From Nostoc sp. CHAB 5824 (GTDB lineage Bacteria; Cyanobacteriota; Cyanobacteriia; Cyanobacteriales; Nostocaceae), in assembly GCF_020829665.1 (NCBI RefSeq), contig NZ_JAIVFT010000008.1:186001-250000 (forward strand): DNA of 64,000 nt, given 5' to 3'. Position 1 is the first letter of the stretch, and each line of letters starts with the position of its first letter. The notes under the pieces are model-generated. The model did not search any database and was not told where the DNA came from. It saw nothing but the letters and a program-made list of their open reading frames with translations. A program made the position numbers and the translations under genes. Shown one piece after another: positions 7,144 to 15,004 of this stretch.

Positions 7144-8928
7144 TTTGTAATTTCTCCATAGCCAACGAGGTAACCAAAACGGATGATCCCAGGACTGTTT
7201 ACTTAGTTCTTCATTTAAAACATGCGATCGCCAAAGTTGCCACATAATAAGTAACCAGAGTGTTTCACCAATCCGACGGCCTTGAATAGCTGCTCCTAGT
7301 TTGCCTTCAACGATTTGTGCCGCAATGTGAGGATAAAAGTGATTGTTAGCGCGAAACATCTCAGGATTGAGCCAGATGCCCATCTGATGCCAAAAATCAT
7401 TTAAACACCAAGAAGTTAAGGGAACCCCCATACCCCGCTTTTGTCGCCAGACAATTTCCGGCGGGAGCCAATTTTCGACAGCACGCTTGAGGATATATTT
7501 TTCACAAGCTCCCTGCAAACAGAGTTCTCCAGATAGGCGAAATGTCCACTCAGCCAAAGGTAAATCACAAAAAGGCGATCGCACCCATAATCCATGAGCA
7601 AAGCCCAATGCAGTCGCACGGGGATGGATATTCTGCGCTCCTTTGAGCATCAAACTTGCACGGCGCAAGCGATGCAGCAAAGATGGACACTCATTGCGAT
7701 CAAGAGCTGCTAACAGCCAATCTTCGGGCTGCAAATTTTCTATCTGTGCATATACTTCCGGCTGATAAACTTGAGATTCGTATCCCCCAAGACGGTGAAA
7801 GGTGCGGAGATATTGCTGGATAAAAGTTTCCTGTCCGACGGGATTTTCTGCTTGATAAACACCTGCGGCAATTAAAGGTTTGTTCGTCCAGCCAGCAAAC
7901 AATTGATCTCCACCTTCACCATTAAAAATTACTTGAGTTTCCTGACTCGCCCTTTGAGATAGGAGATACAACGGAACACATACACCATCTCCAAAGGGCA
8001 AATCCAATGCTTGCACAGTAGGAATTAGGGCATCCTTGATCGAACTTGGCGTTACTGCAACTTTAATCAGCGGAATTTTGAGAAACTGGGCGACTTGTTC
8101 AGAATATGGATATTCTGGAATACCTGCGTCACCAAAATCTAAAGTGTAGGCGCGGACTTTCACCCCTGCTTGCACCAGCAGCGCCGCCACCACTGAAGAA
8201 TCGAGTCCGCCAGAGAGAAACACCCCAACAGGCTCATCCTTTAAATCGGCAATCTGTCGCTCAATGGAGTCTTTAAGGAGAGTTTGCAATTCGGTAATTG
8301 CTGTAGTTTCATCTGTTAAATGTTCTGAGGCTTCCCGCCACGAATGGGTATTTTTGGATTCAGGCGATCGCAGAATACCTGATTGACAATCACTCTGCCA
8401 AACTAATTCAGTTCCTGCCGGAACTGCAAACACTTCATTAACAGGGGTTAAAGGTGTTGGAACGTAGGAAAAACAGCTATACCCATATAACCCAGGAATG
8501 CTAACTTCTGACTGTTGCAAAATCGGTAAGAGTAGTTGCATTTGGGATGCAAACCAGATAACTTGTCCTTGCTGAGTCCAATACAAAGGCACTTTGCCGA
8601 AAGGTTCTCTACCCAAAATTAGGCAGTTGTTTTCCTGGAGACTTACCCAAGCATCGGGTGAAGTGAATAATCCTGATGCTGAGATAGCAGCAATTTGATT
8701 TTGTTGTGGTAGGAAGTTTCCATCAAGTCCTATATAAACAACATTCCAGATTTTCAGACCTAACCCCCTAACCCCCTTCCCTGCAAGGGTTGGGGGAAAA
8801 TTCAAAGCCTCTCCCCTTGTAGGGGAGAGGTTTGGAGAGAGGTTTTCCAGAACACTATTTAACAGCGCTTCCAACTCATGTTGAGCGCCGTAACCCCAAT
8901 AGCCAAGAAAGTGATGCGGGATGCCCAT
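7126..8928 (-). CDS. asparagine-synthetase-like ATP-dependent amide ligase without Cys2
   Basis: 600 residues. The C-terminal half is an asparagine synthase/beta-lactam synthetase-type domain with the PP-loop SGGLDSS (239-245) and the GEGGDQLFAGW motif, so AMP activation of a carboxylate is expected. The N-terminal glutamine-hydrolase-like domain starts MGIPHHFLGYWGYG and has no Cys2 nucleophile, so it should not release ammonia from glutamine. That pattern is known from beta-lactam synthetases and other amide ligases. Residues about 29-60 are a translated palindromic repeat (see 8755-8850). The gene follows the membrane-protein gene by 5 bp and precedes the PLP-like gene by 25 bp. The real substrate is unknown; simple asparagine synthesis is unlikely. 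Confidence 0.85.
   Translation of the reverse strand: MGIPHHFLGYWGYGAQHELEALLNSVLENLSPNLSPTRGEALNFPPTLAGKGVRGLGLKIWNVVYIGLDGNFLPQQNQIAAISASGLFTSPDAWVSLQENNCLILGREPFGKVPLYWTQQGQVIWFASQMQLLLPILQQSEVSIPGLYGYSCFSYVPTPLTPVNEVFAVPAGTELVWQSDCQSGILRSPESKNTHSWREASEHLTDETTAITELQTLLKDSIERQIADLKDEPVGVFLSGGLDSSVVAALLVQAGVKVRAYTLDFGDAGIPEYPYSEQVAQFLKIPLIKVAVTPSSIKDALIPTVQALDLPFGDGVCVPLYLLSQRASQETQVIFNGEGGDQLFAGWTNKPLIAAGVYQAENPVGQETFIQQYLRTFHRLGGYESQVYQPEVYAQIENLQPEDWLLAALDRNECPSLLHRLRRASLMLKGAQNIHPRATALGFAHGLWVRSPFCDLPLAEWTFRLSGELCLQGACEKYILKRAVENWLPPEIVWRQKRGMGVPLTSWCLNDFWHQMGIWLNPEMFRANNHFYPHIAAQIVEGKLGAAIQGRRIGETLWLLIMWQLWRSHVLNEELSKQSWDHPFWLPRWLWRNYKIIRNS
8755..8850. repeat. palindromic repeat inserted in frame in a coding sequence
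   Basis: The blocks CCCTGCAAGGGTTGGGGG and CTCTCCCCTTGTAGGGGAGAGG form back-to-back hairpins of the same general class as the intergenic elements at 1439, 3381, 5684 and 42704. It is read through by the asparagine-synthetase-like gene and adds about 30 Pro/Gly/Leu-rich residues to the N-terminal domain. Confidence 0.7.
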
Positions 8929-8933
8929 CTGGA

Positions 8934-9557
8934 CTATTTAACTTCAAAGGTTTCATCGCTAATCTGCCGACCTTCCAGGAACATCTGCACCTTCCAATTG
9001 CCAACAGTTGCAGCCGGATTAATAGTGTAGCGACACTGGGTATCCCAGACAGACGTATTAATTTCGCGGGTTTGATAGTTATTTTGCTTGACAATTTGAC
9101 CACTTGGGTCAATCCAATTGCAGGAGAGAGCCAGCTTTTTACCCAAGGGTGCATCCTTTAAGGTGACACGGTAAGAAACTTCTGGATTAGTCTGGCGAGA
9201 AATTGCCTTCAAGTCGCCGCTGCTATTTTCTACCACAGTGAGGCGGTCTTGTTGAGCAGAAACACGAGAGAGTGTAGAATTCTGTTGCTGCATGAAAAAT
9301 ATTGTAGATGCAATGGCCACCAATACAACTGCCACCACTCCAGAAATAATCCATCGATTCTTATTTTGCTGTACTTCCAGTGCTTGGCGGCGATTTAACT
9401 GAATTAGCGCTTCATCTAGTAACTCTGGCGGTAAATTCAACTCCTGTAAAATTTCTCTAACCTGTTGTTGGTCTAGTTCCGCTTCCCGACGCACTTGCAG
9501 ACCTTCTACTTCCGTGACTATTTGTGATAATTGCTCTTGAGTCAGTCGCTGCGTCAT
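8934..9557 (-). CDS. single-pass membrane protein with C-terminal beta domain, first gene of operon
   Basis: 207 residues. An N-terminal cytoplasmic helical region (1-67, rich in Gln/Glu) is followed by one transmembrane helix (about 69-88, WIISGVVAVVLVAIASTIFF). The extracytoplasmic part (about 120-207) looks like a beta-sandwich with CNWIDPSGQIV and WKVQMFLEG. It resembles the DUF3859 kind of domain, but I am not certain. The start ATG at 9557 has AGGAG eleven bases upstream. The gene is followed after 5 bp by the asparagine-synthetase-like gene and then the PLP-like gene, so a shared transcript and job are likely. One possibility is anchoring or exporting the product at the membrane, which is inference. 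Confidence 0.75.
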   Translation of the reverse strand: MTQRLTQEQLSQIVTEVEGLQVRREAELDQQQVREILQELNLPPELLDEALIQLNRRQALEVQQNKNRWIISGVVAVVLVAIASTIFFMQQQNSTLSRVSAQQDRLTVVENSSGDLKAISRQTNPEVSYRVTLKDAPLGKKLALSCNWIDPSGQIVKQNNYQTREINTSVWDTQCRYTINPAATVGNWKVQMFLEGRQISDETFEVK

Positions 9558-9625
9558 AGCTTAACTCCTCTTAAAAAACTTTATGGCGATTCTTGATTAC
9601 ATGCAATTAGAAGAACTCTATATAA

Positions 9626-9756
9626 GATAAGCTGTCGCGCATTTAACTTGCACATCTTTTGGTGTTGGCTGTTGACTGTTGACAGTTGACAGTTAACCGT
9701 CAGCAGTCAACCAACCTCATGAGTAACTGGATAATTTAAAAGCGTAATAGCTTATC
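9626..9756. repeat. 131-bp inverted-repeat element with GTTGACT tandem core, copy 1
   Basis: Imperfect terminal repeats, GATAAGCTGTCGCGCATTTA (9626 onward) and the complement of GATAAGCTATTACGCTTTTA (to 9756). The core at 9670-9711 is a GTTGACT/GTTGACA heptamer array ending in its own complement. A second copy is at 18622-18749. It lies between the divergent operon at 9557 and the gene at 10025. Confidence 0.65.
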
Positions 9757-9841
9757 TCACTTTTGTAGGTACATCATAAGCTACAAAATAAAGTTATTGC
9801 TTTTCGGATTCTTTCTGAGATACTTTTGTAAACACTTTCTC

Positions 9842-9955
9842 TTCTCTCGTTCCCATGCTCTGCATGGGAATGCATTCATTGAGGCTCTGACTCAATGTCT
9901 AAATAGAGGCAGCAGCCCCTAATCAGCCATTCCCATGCGGAGCATAGGAATGAGA
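9842..9955. repeat. inverted-repeat element with TTCCCATGCTCTGCATGGGAA ends
   Basis: The left end TCTCGTTCCCATGCTCTGCA and the right end (complement TCTCATTCCTATGCTCCGCA) form imperfect 27-bp terminal repeats. 'Cggatt'-type sequences outside them (9785-9815 and 9967-9999) also look inversely related. It is a non-coding palindromic element. Confidence 0.6.
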
Positions 9956-10024
9956 AAAAATGAGGAAAAATCCGAAAGCTTTATTTATTTTGACTCAATC
10001 TAAAATCTAAAATCCAAAATTAAT

Positions 10025-11056
10025 ATGACTCAAGAACAACAAACCGCAATTGAAGGTATCTATGAAGTCTGTATTGGCATCCCAGAGCCAATTTCTGCAA
10101 TTCAGTATTGGGAGCAATTTGGCTATCGCATTGGTCAAGTGGGTGAATTAACCGCAGATGTAGCCAATCAATTATATGGGGTGAATTCGTCTTTACGCTC
10201 AATCCGCCTCTACCACCAAAATGCAGATCATGGTTTGATTCGGCTGATGGTTTGGCAAAAGCCTACGCATGAAGGTTTGGGACTTGCATCGATGAAAATT
10301 AAAGGAAATCGCTGGGCGACAAGCTTAACGGCGGATGTGTTAAGTATCTTAAATCATATAGAGGATGCAAAAGCCGCAGCTTTGCCTATTAAATACACTA
10401 ACCCTTATTGGGAAGTCATCTACAACAAAGAGAGAAAAAGCCGTCCTTTTATTGAGTCAGCAGTTGGTGTGCGAGAAATGCTGCTACTGCAACCCTTAGC
10501 TAGACAGGTTTTGTTTCAACGGTTTGGCTATACACTACCGCATTACGGACAAGTTAACCATAATGCTGCACTCAAGACTAGTCAGTTTACCCACATGGGG
10601 ATCATCGTTCAAGATGACAGCAAAGAAACTCTGAAGTTTTATGAAGAAGTTTTGGGTTTGCTGCGTGTGCGTGATGATGTCGAAACTAGCTATGAATCTT
10701 CGCCAGCCGGTCGAGATATTTTTGACCTTAACCCTGGTGAAAAGTTTATTGTTACTACCTTTGATGATCCCCGTTCTTCTAAGTCTGACCTGATGGCCGC
10801 ACGCAGTGGTAGACTTTATATCATTCGATTCCCAGAAGAGATTAATTTAGAATCGCGTTTTGAGGCAGCCCAACCAGGTAGCTTGGGCATGTGTTTATAT
10901 ACCTATCGTGTAAAGGGAATACAGGAGTATTGCGATCGCATCAAAGCAAGTGCTGTACAAAAAGTTACAGACATCATTAGTAATGAGTTTGGCGAGACGA
11001 GTTTTTCCTTCGTCGCGCCAGATGGCTACTTCTGGACTTTGCTAGAAGGTAATTAA
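10025..11056 (+). CDS. tandem VOC/glyoxalase-superfamily protein
   Basis: 343 residues with two vicinal-oxygen-chelate modules. The first (about 10-125) opens with IYEVCIGIPEPISAIQYWEQFGYRIG. The second (about 190-340) opens with FTHMGIIVQDDSKETLKFYEEVLG and ends with FVAPDGYFWTLLEGN. VOC proteins use a metal for isomerase, dioxygenase or resistance reactions. His in FTHMG and Glu in the final LLEGN are plausible ligands, but the substrate cannot be told. The gene stands alone and starts just after a repeat of the 'ctaaaatc' type. Confidence 0.8.
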   Translation: MTQEQQTAIEGIYEVCIGIPEPISAIQYWEQFGYRIGQVGELTADVANQLYGVNSSLRSIRLYHQNADHGLIRLMVWQKPTHEGLGLASMKIKGNRWATSLTADVLSILNHIEDAKAAALPIKYTNPYWEVIYNKERKSRPFIESAVGVREMLLLQPLARQVLFQRFGYTLPHYGQVNHNAALKTSQFTHMGIIVQDDSKETLKFYEEVLGLLRVRDDVETSYESSPAGRDIFDLNPGEKFIVTTFDDPRSSKSDLMAARSGRLYIIRFPEEINLESRFEAAQPGSLGMCLYTYRVKGIQEYCDRIKASAVQKVTDIISNEFGETSFSFVAPDGYFWTLLEGN

Positions 11057-11477
11057 CTATAACGTCTCCCCTAAATCAAGCACAGCTTACCTCAACTGAT
11101 AATTTTCTCTTTTCCAAATCGTATTAAGTCCTCAGGATCAAAGTTGTACTCAAACCCAAAATTTTATCTTATATTTGCCACTATAAATTGGAAGTTCCTA
11201 AGGACTTAAGCTCCATAACTTGTTTATAATGGTCTACTTGCTAGACTATTTACAAGTCGTTAAAACTACCACGTCAGATGCGCGTTTTAGCTGTTCTATA
11301 ATTTCTGAATTGGTATTAGTCATAATCGATAAAAACCAAATCTAATAAACTCTACGATCGATCTATCTGCTTTTGGGACAGTATTTAGGATTTTTTATTC
11401 ATACTTTTTCTTTCTAACGATACAAGACAAAGAATTAAAAATAGTGCAACTTAAAAGTAGTGTAAATATCGGAAATT
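11057..11477. other. intergenic, nothing recognised
   Basis: AT-rich spacer between the VOC gene and the DUF4112 gene. I see no ORF, repeat or strong hairpin. The promoter of the DUF4112 gene should lie in its right half. Confidence 0.5.
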
Positions 11478-11876
11478 ATGGACGCTGCCAAACGCCTTGC
11501 TACTCTCAATCGCATCCGTAAACTCAGCCGTTTGATGGATACATCAATACGTATTCCTCTAACAAGTTTTCGCATTGGAATAGACCCAATTATCGGTTTA
11601 GTTCCAGGTGCTGGTGATTTAATCAGTACAGCGTTTTCAGCTTACATTATATTTTTAGCTACTCAGTTTGGCATCCCGCGTCAAGACTTAGCCAAAATGA
11701 TTTTTAATGTTGGTTTGGAAACAGTCGTTGGTACTGTGCCTTTAGTAGGTGATTTATTTGATGCTTTTTATAAGTCTAATATTCGCAATTTGGCAATTTT
11801 AGAGCAACATCTAACAGTAGTTGAACCAGAACTCAAAGAAGTGTCTGATGAACTTTACTCTAGTAAGTTCAGCTAG
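11478..11876 (+). CDS. DUF4112 small membrane-associated protein
   Basis: 132 residues. The signature parts are LSRLMDTSIRIPLTSFRIGI, then DPIIGLVPGAGDLISTAFSAYI (about 36-57) and a second, similar GTVPLVGDLFDAFYKSNIRN (about 87-106). Two hydrophobic stretches suggest membrane association. The family is widespread but of unknown function. It is transcribed alone; a 70-bp dispersed repeat begins 6 bp after the stop. Confidence 0.85.
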   Translation: MDAAKRLATLNRIRKLSRLMDTSIRIPLTSFRIGIDPIIGLVPGAGDLISTAFSAYIIFLATQFGIPRQDLAKMIFNVGLETVVGTVPLVGDLFDAFYKSNIRNLAILEQHLTVVEPELKEVSDELYSSKFS

Positions 11877-11882
11877 GTTTAA

Positions 11883-11952
11883 GTTATATCATGTCCAGCT
11901 AATTATTTATAATTCCCACATCTGTGCAAAAACCGGGAAACCCTCTTTCCCC
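11883..11952. repeat. 70-bp dispersed repeat, copy 1
   Basis: Begins GTTATATCATGTCCAGCTAA and ends CCCTCTTTCCCC. A copy with one mismatch in 70 bases lies at 55604-55673. Both copies start within 20 bp after the stop codon of a plus-strand gene. Confidence 0.85.
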
Positions 11953-12020
11953 TTGTCCCCTGCTCCAGATGCGATCGCTTCTGTTCGAGGAAGCTCTGCA
12001 TCATTGTTGGAGTAGGAGAA

Positions 12021-12662
12021 TTATTCAATCATGTTGGCGAAGTCGTATCTGCCTCCACGTTCAAGGGCGCGTTTGTAAGCCGGTCGTGCATGGATGCGCT
12101 CGATAAATTGCTTAATCTTTGGTCGGCTTGAGATAAGTTCAGGTTGCATAGCAACTATTTCCAGAGGAAAGCTCATTTGGATATCGGCGGCAGTAAATTC
12201 TTCACCTACAAACCACGTACTCTTATGAAGTTCACCTTCTATGTAGTCAAAGTGAAGTTTGATCTGGGGTGCGATAAATGCTTCGTTTACACTGCTGTCT
12301 CCTGTACCAAAACGGTTGAAAACGAGGTTCATTACTAGAGGTGGCATTGCAGAGCCTTCAGCGTAATGCAGCCAATACGTGTAGCGCAGACGCTCTGGCG
12401 TACCGGATGGCGAGATTAGCCGACCATTGCCGTAGCGACTTACTATGTATTCGATGATTGCGCCCGACTCAGCAACAGTCTCTTCTGCATCTGTGATTAC
12501 TGGTGACTTACCGAGCGGATGGACTTCACGCAGCAATGGCGGTGCCAGCATCGTCTGCTGGTCGCGTTCGTAGAACTTAATCTCGTATTCGATACCTAAT
12601 TCTTCAAGCAGCCATAGCACGCGCTGCGATCGCGAGTTGTTGAGATGATGGACAACGATCAT
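12021..12662 (-). CDS. glutathione S-transferase family protein
   Basis: 213 residues. An N-terminal thioredoxin-like domain (about 1-80) starts IVVHHLNNSRSQRVLWLLEELG, with HPLGKSPVI (cis-Pro loop) and ESGAIIEYI (glutathione gamma-glutamyl contact). An all-helical C-terminal domain (about 90-205) ends with FTAADIQMSFPLE. Ser10 in NNSRSQR is the probable catalytic position. The role is probably detoxification or peroxide metabolism; the substrate is unknown. The gene stands alone, convergent with the DUF4112 gene. Confidence 0.88.
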   Translation of the reverse strand: MIVVHHLNNSRSQRVLWLLEELGIEYEIKFYERDQQTMLAPPLLREVHPLGKSPVITDAEETVAESGAIIEYIVSRYGNGRLISPSGTPERLRYTYWLHYAEGSAMPPLVMNLVFNRFGTGDSSVNEAFIAPQIKLHFDYIEGELHKSTWFVGEEFTAADIQMSFPLEIVAMQPELISSRPKIKQFIERIHARPAYKRALERGGRYDFANMIE

Positions 12663-12821
12663 AATAGCTACTTTTTATTATCTGCTTTTGCTCATCTCAA
12701 ACTATCATCAGTTTCCCTACTCTTCATCTATCTGCTGGTTTGTCTTGGGTATCAAAGATGTTGGACATATCTCATGCTGGCAGTTTCCAGATGACTGAAC
12801 AAGTATGATGCTTACCCTGTA

Positions 12822-12876
12822 AAGCGATCGCTCCTTTTCGCCTTTCCTCCAAGAATTTTATGGGGAGCGATCGCTT
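12822..12876. repeat. inverted pair of HIP1-containing 13-mers
   Basis: AAGCGATCGCTCC at 12822-12834 and GGAGCGATCGCTT at 12864-12876 are exact complements 29 bp apart, each holding the GCGATCGC octamer. They sit in the 344-bp spacer upstream of the gene at 13007. This may be a hairpin or merely repeat-derived. Nothing else is recognised in the spacer. Confidence 0.5.
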
Positions 12877-13006
12877 CTGGCACTGCGCTTTGCACAATTG
12901 CATTTCCCCTACTTCTCCCCTATCTTTTAGTAAATTTCTAGTTGGGCTTGTAGATAAAAGTATTAATCTTGGAAATCTCTAGTTAAAACCTGACACACTA
13001 AGTAAT

Positions 13007-13756
13007 ATGTTATACAAAAACTTCCTTTGGATATTACCAATCGCTTCTACACTCAACTTTTTAGTTGCCACACCAAAAGCTCAAGCCAACTGTCCTGGAT
13101 CTGTTCAGCCGCTTGAGGAAGTGCAACCGCAAGTGCAGCAACGTTGGGATGAATTACAGCGCCAAGCAACTTACCCTTGGGGCACAACAAAAGTTTATGA
13201 ACGCTTGCAAGGCGCTCGCATCACCCTAGCTAAGAGTTTCGAGCAGCTGCGTGGCTCACACAAACAGGAAGCCCTCAACTTGCTACGACTCGGCAATTAC
13301 TTGCATAGCGTTTATGCCAGTGATGACCGCTTGCTTTCAGCAGTGTATGACGCTTGTACGCGGTTTGATATGCTGACTGAGAAGGCACGCTATAGCTGGT
13401 ATTACAACAGTATTGGGCGATCGCTACCTTCTAACTTGCCTCGTGAAGCTCTGCGGAATGCTGGCCGTCCATCTTGGCGACAGGTGCGTGTACCCATTAG
13501 CGAGGCGCAAGAGCGATCAATCCGTAATTTGTTCTGGAATAGAATGGGCTACAGTCAAGCGAACAATGGTATGTGGATCGGCTGGGTTCCAGAACACGGT
13601 TATTTTGAAATTAATGTACCTAATGGCTACAACATCAAACAATTGGGACAATTTTGGCGTTCGGCTCCACGTAACTATCGCTACATCGTACTATCGGCTG
13701 ATGGTTCATTAGTATTTGACGCTAACTTTGACCATCAGGGACGATTAGCCAATTAG
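13007..13756 (+). CDS. secreted hypothetical protein
   Basis: 249 residues with a Sec signal peptide (MLYKNFLWILPIASTLNFLV, cleavage probably near the Ala-rich PKAQA at 24-28). The mature part has a helical region (about 35-150) and a C-terminal region with several aromatic residues (WIGWVPEHGYFEI, FWRSAPRNYRYIVLSADGSL). I recognise no family. It probably acts in the periplasm or outer layers. It is monocistronic and convergent with the LtrA operon. Confidence 0.7.
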   Translation: MLYKNFLWILPIASTLNFLVATPKAQANCPGSVQPLEEVQPQVQQRWDELQRQATYPWGTTKVYERLQGARITLAKSFEQLRGSHKQEALNLLRLGNYLHSVYASDDRLLSAVYDACTRFDMLTEKARYSWYYNSIGRSLPSNLPREALRNAGRPSWRQVRVPISEAQERSIRNLFWNRMGYSQANNGMWIGWVPEHGYFEINVPNGYNIKQLGQFWRSAPRNYRYIVLSADGSLVFDANFDHQGRLAN

Positions 13757-13812
13757 TCCAATGCATTATAACCAATTTTTTTCCGAGTTAATCCAATATC
13801 TCTCGGAATCAT

Positions 13813-14997
13813 TTATAAAAAACTAGTAACCTGACGCAAATCGAGGATAATTTGCACAGCACCAACCACAGCTATAAACCCAATCAACTCCATAGCTGAC
13901 AAACCTGCGCCAGCTACAGCGAGAATCAGAAGAACAGCTGCTGCCACTAAGCGATACCCCGCCCGGACTTTGCAGCGTAGTCTGGTGTCAGTGCTAACAC
14001 CAGTAAGATAGATGATTCCAAGGGTAAAGAAGCACAGCGCCAAGCTAACGCAAATAAGCCAGCGTTCAGCAGACGCCAATACCAAACCTGTATCACTTGC
14101 CAAGGCGTGCTCCACCCCAACTCCGGTAGCGGCAATACCAATTACCAAGGGTAAGTGCATATAGACCCAAGTTTGATAAGCTCTTATGTGCTGGCAGGCA
14201 CGAGCAGCCTGGATTGCTGAACCACCAAGGTTGTCAAAATACAGCCACCACAAACTAAAAGCAATACTCAAGGCAAACACAGCAGTATATGCTGATGATA
14301 AATTCCACTGCTGCTGTGCGACACCATTAACTACCGCTAAGACTGTCTCGCCTAGCACAATTAAGGTAAATAAGCCAAAACGCTCAGGCAAGTGTGAAGC
14401 GTGGGGAGCCAGTTCCACATGTACAGATTTTCCTGCTGTCAATACTATTCCAAATTCTACTGTCAGCGCTAAGATCCAAAATCCAAATCGCAGTGGCATC
14501 GGTACAAATGCCGACACCAGCCAAACCAATGCTCCTAGTGCAGAACTGCTTGCGATTCGGGTCGTTAGTGGTCGTGCTGTAACTATATGCCTTCCAGCAC
14601 GTAAGAACTCGACGACGAGCAACACCCGAACAAAAGTGTAGGAAAGAGCAAAACCAACTGAACTTTTACCCAACCCGTCGTGTACGTTCACTGCTAGTGC
14701 CGCCACTGCAAGCATTTGTAAGGCGGTCAGGAGTCGGTGTCCCAAATCATCAGTATCAAATAGATTGGCGTAGAATGTAGCACCAATCCAACACCACCAA
14801 ATCGGCACAAAGAGCAGCAGAAAGCCAAGGAAGCCCGATAGTGAGACATCCCGATTGAGATTGTGAGCAAGCTCCGAAATCGCAACCACGAAAAATAGAT
14901 CAAAAAAGAGTTCCAACCACGTCGCGTGTCGTTCTTCTTCCTTACCTTCACTAATACGTAACTCAGGAGATTTCAACCATTTATTCATCCCACACAT
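13813..14997 (-). CDS. LtrA family multi-pass membrane protein
   Basis: 394 residues of about ten hydrophobic helices. The family N-terminus HATWLELFFDLFFVVAI is followed by FVPIWWCWIGATFYANLFDTDD and FTLIVLGETVLAVVNGV, as in low-temperature-requirement protein A homologues. The biochemical role of the family is not known. It starts 7 bp after the histidine kinase gene, so it is the last gene of the receiver-reductase/kinase operon and may be its output or sensor partner (inference). A second ATG lies three codons in (14988). Confidence 0.88.
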   Translation of the reverse strand: MCGMNKWLKSPELRISEGKEEERHATWLELFFDLFFVVAISELAHNLNRDVSLSGFLGFLLLFVPIWWCWIGATFYANLFDTDDLGHRLLTALQMLAVAALAVNVHDGLGKSSVGFALSYTFVRVLLVVEFLRAGRHIVTARPLTTRIASSSALGALVWLVSAFVPMPLRFGFWILALTVEFGIVLTAGKSVHVELAPHASHLPERFGLFTLIVLGETVLAVVNGVAQQQWNLSSAYTAVFALSIAFSLWWLYFDNLGGSAIQAARACQHIRAYQTWVYMHLPLVIGIAATGVGVEHALASDTGLVLASAERWLICVSLALCFFTLGIIYLTGVSTDTRLRCKVRAGYRLVAAAVLLILAVAGAGLSAMELIGFIAVVGAVQIILDLRQVTSFL

Positions 14998-15004
14998 TCC
15001 TTAA

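Noticed and set aside
7126..8928. Assignment as asnB
   Set aside because: Cys2 is missing, so glutamine-dependent asparagine synthesis is not supported.
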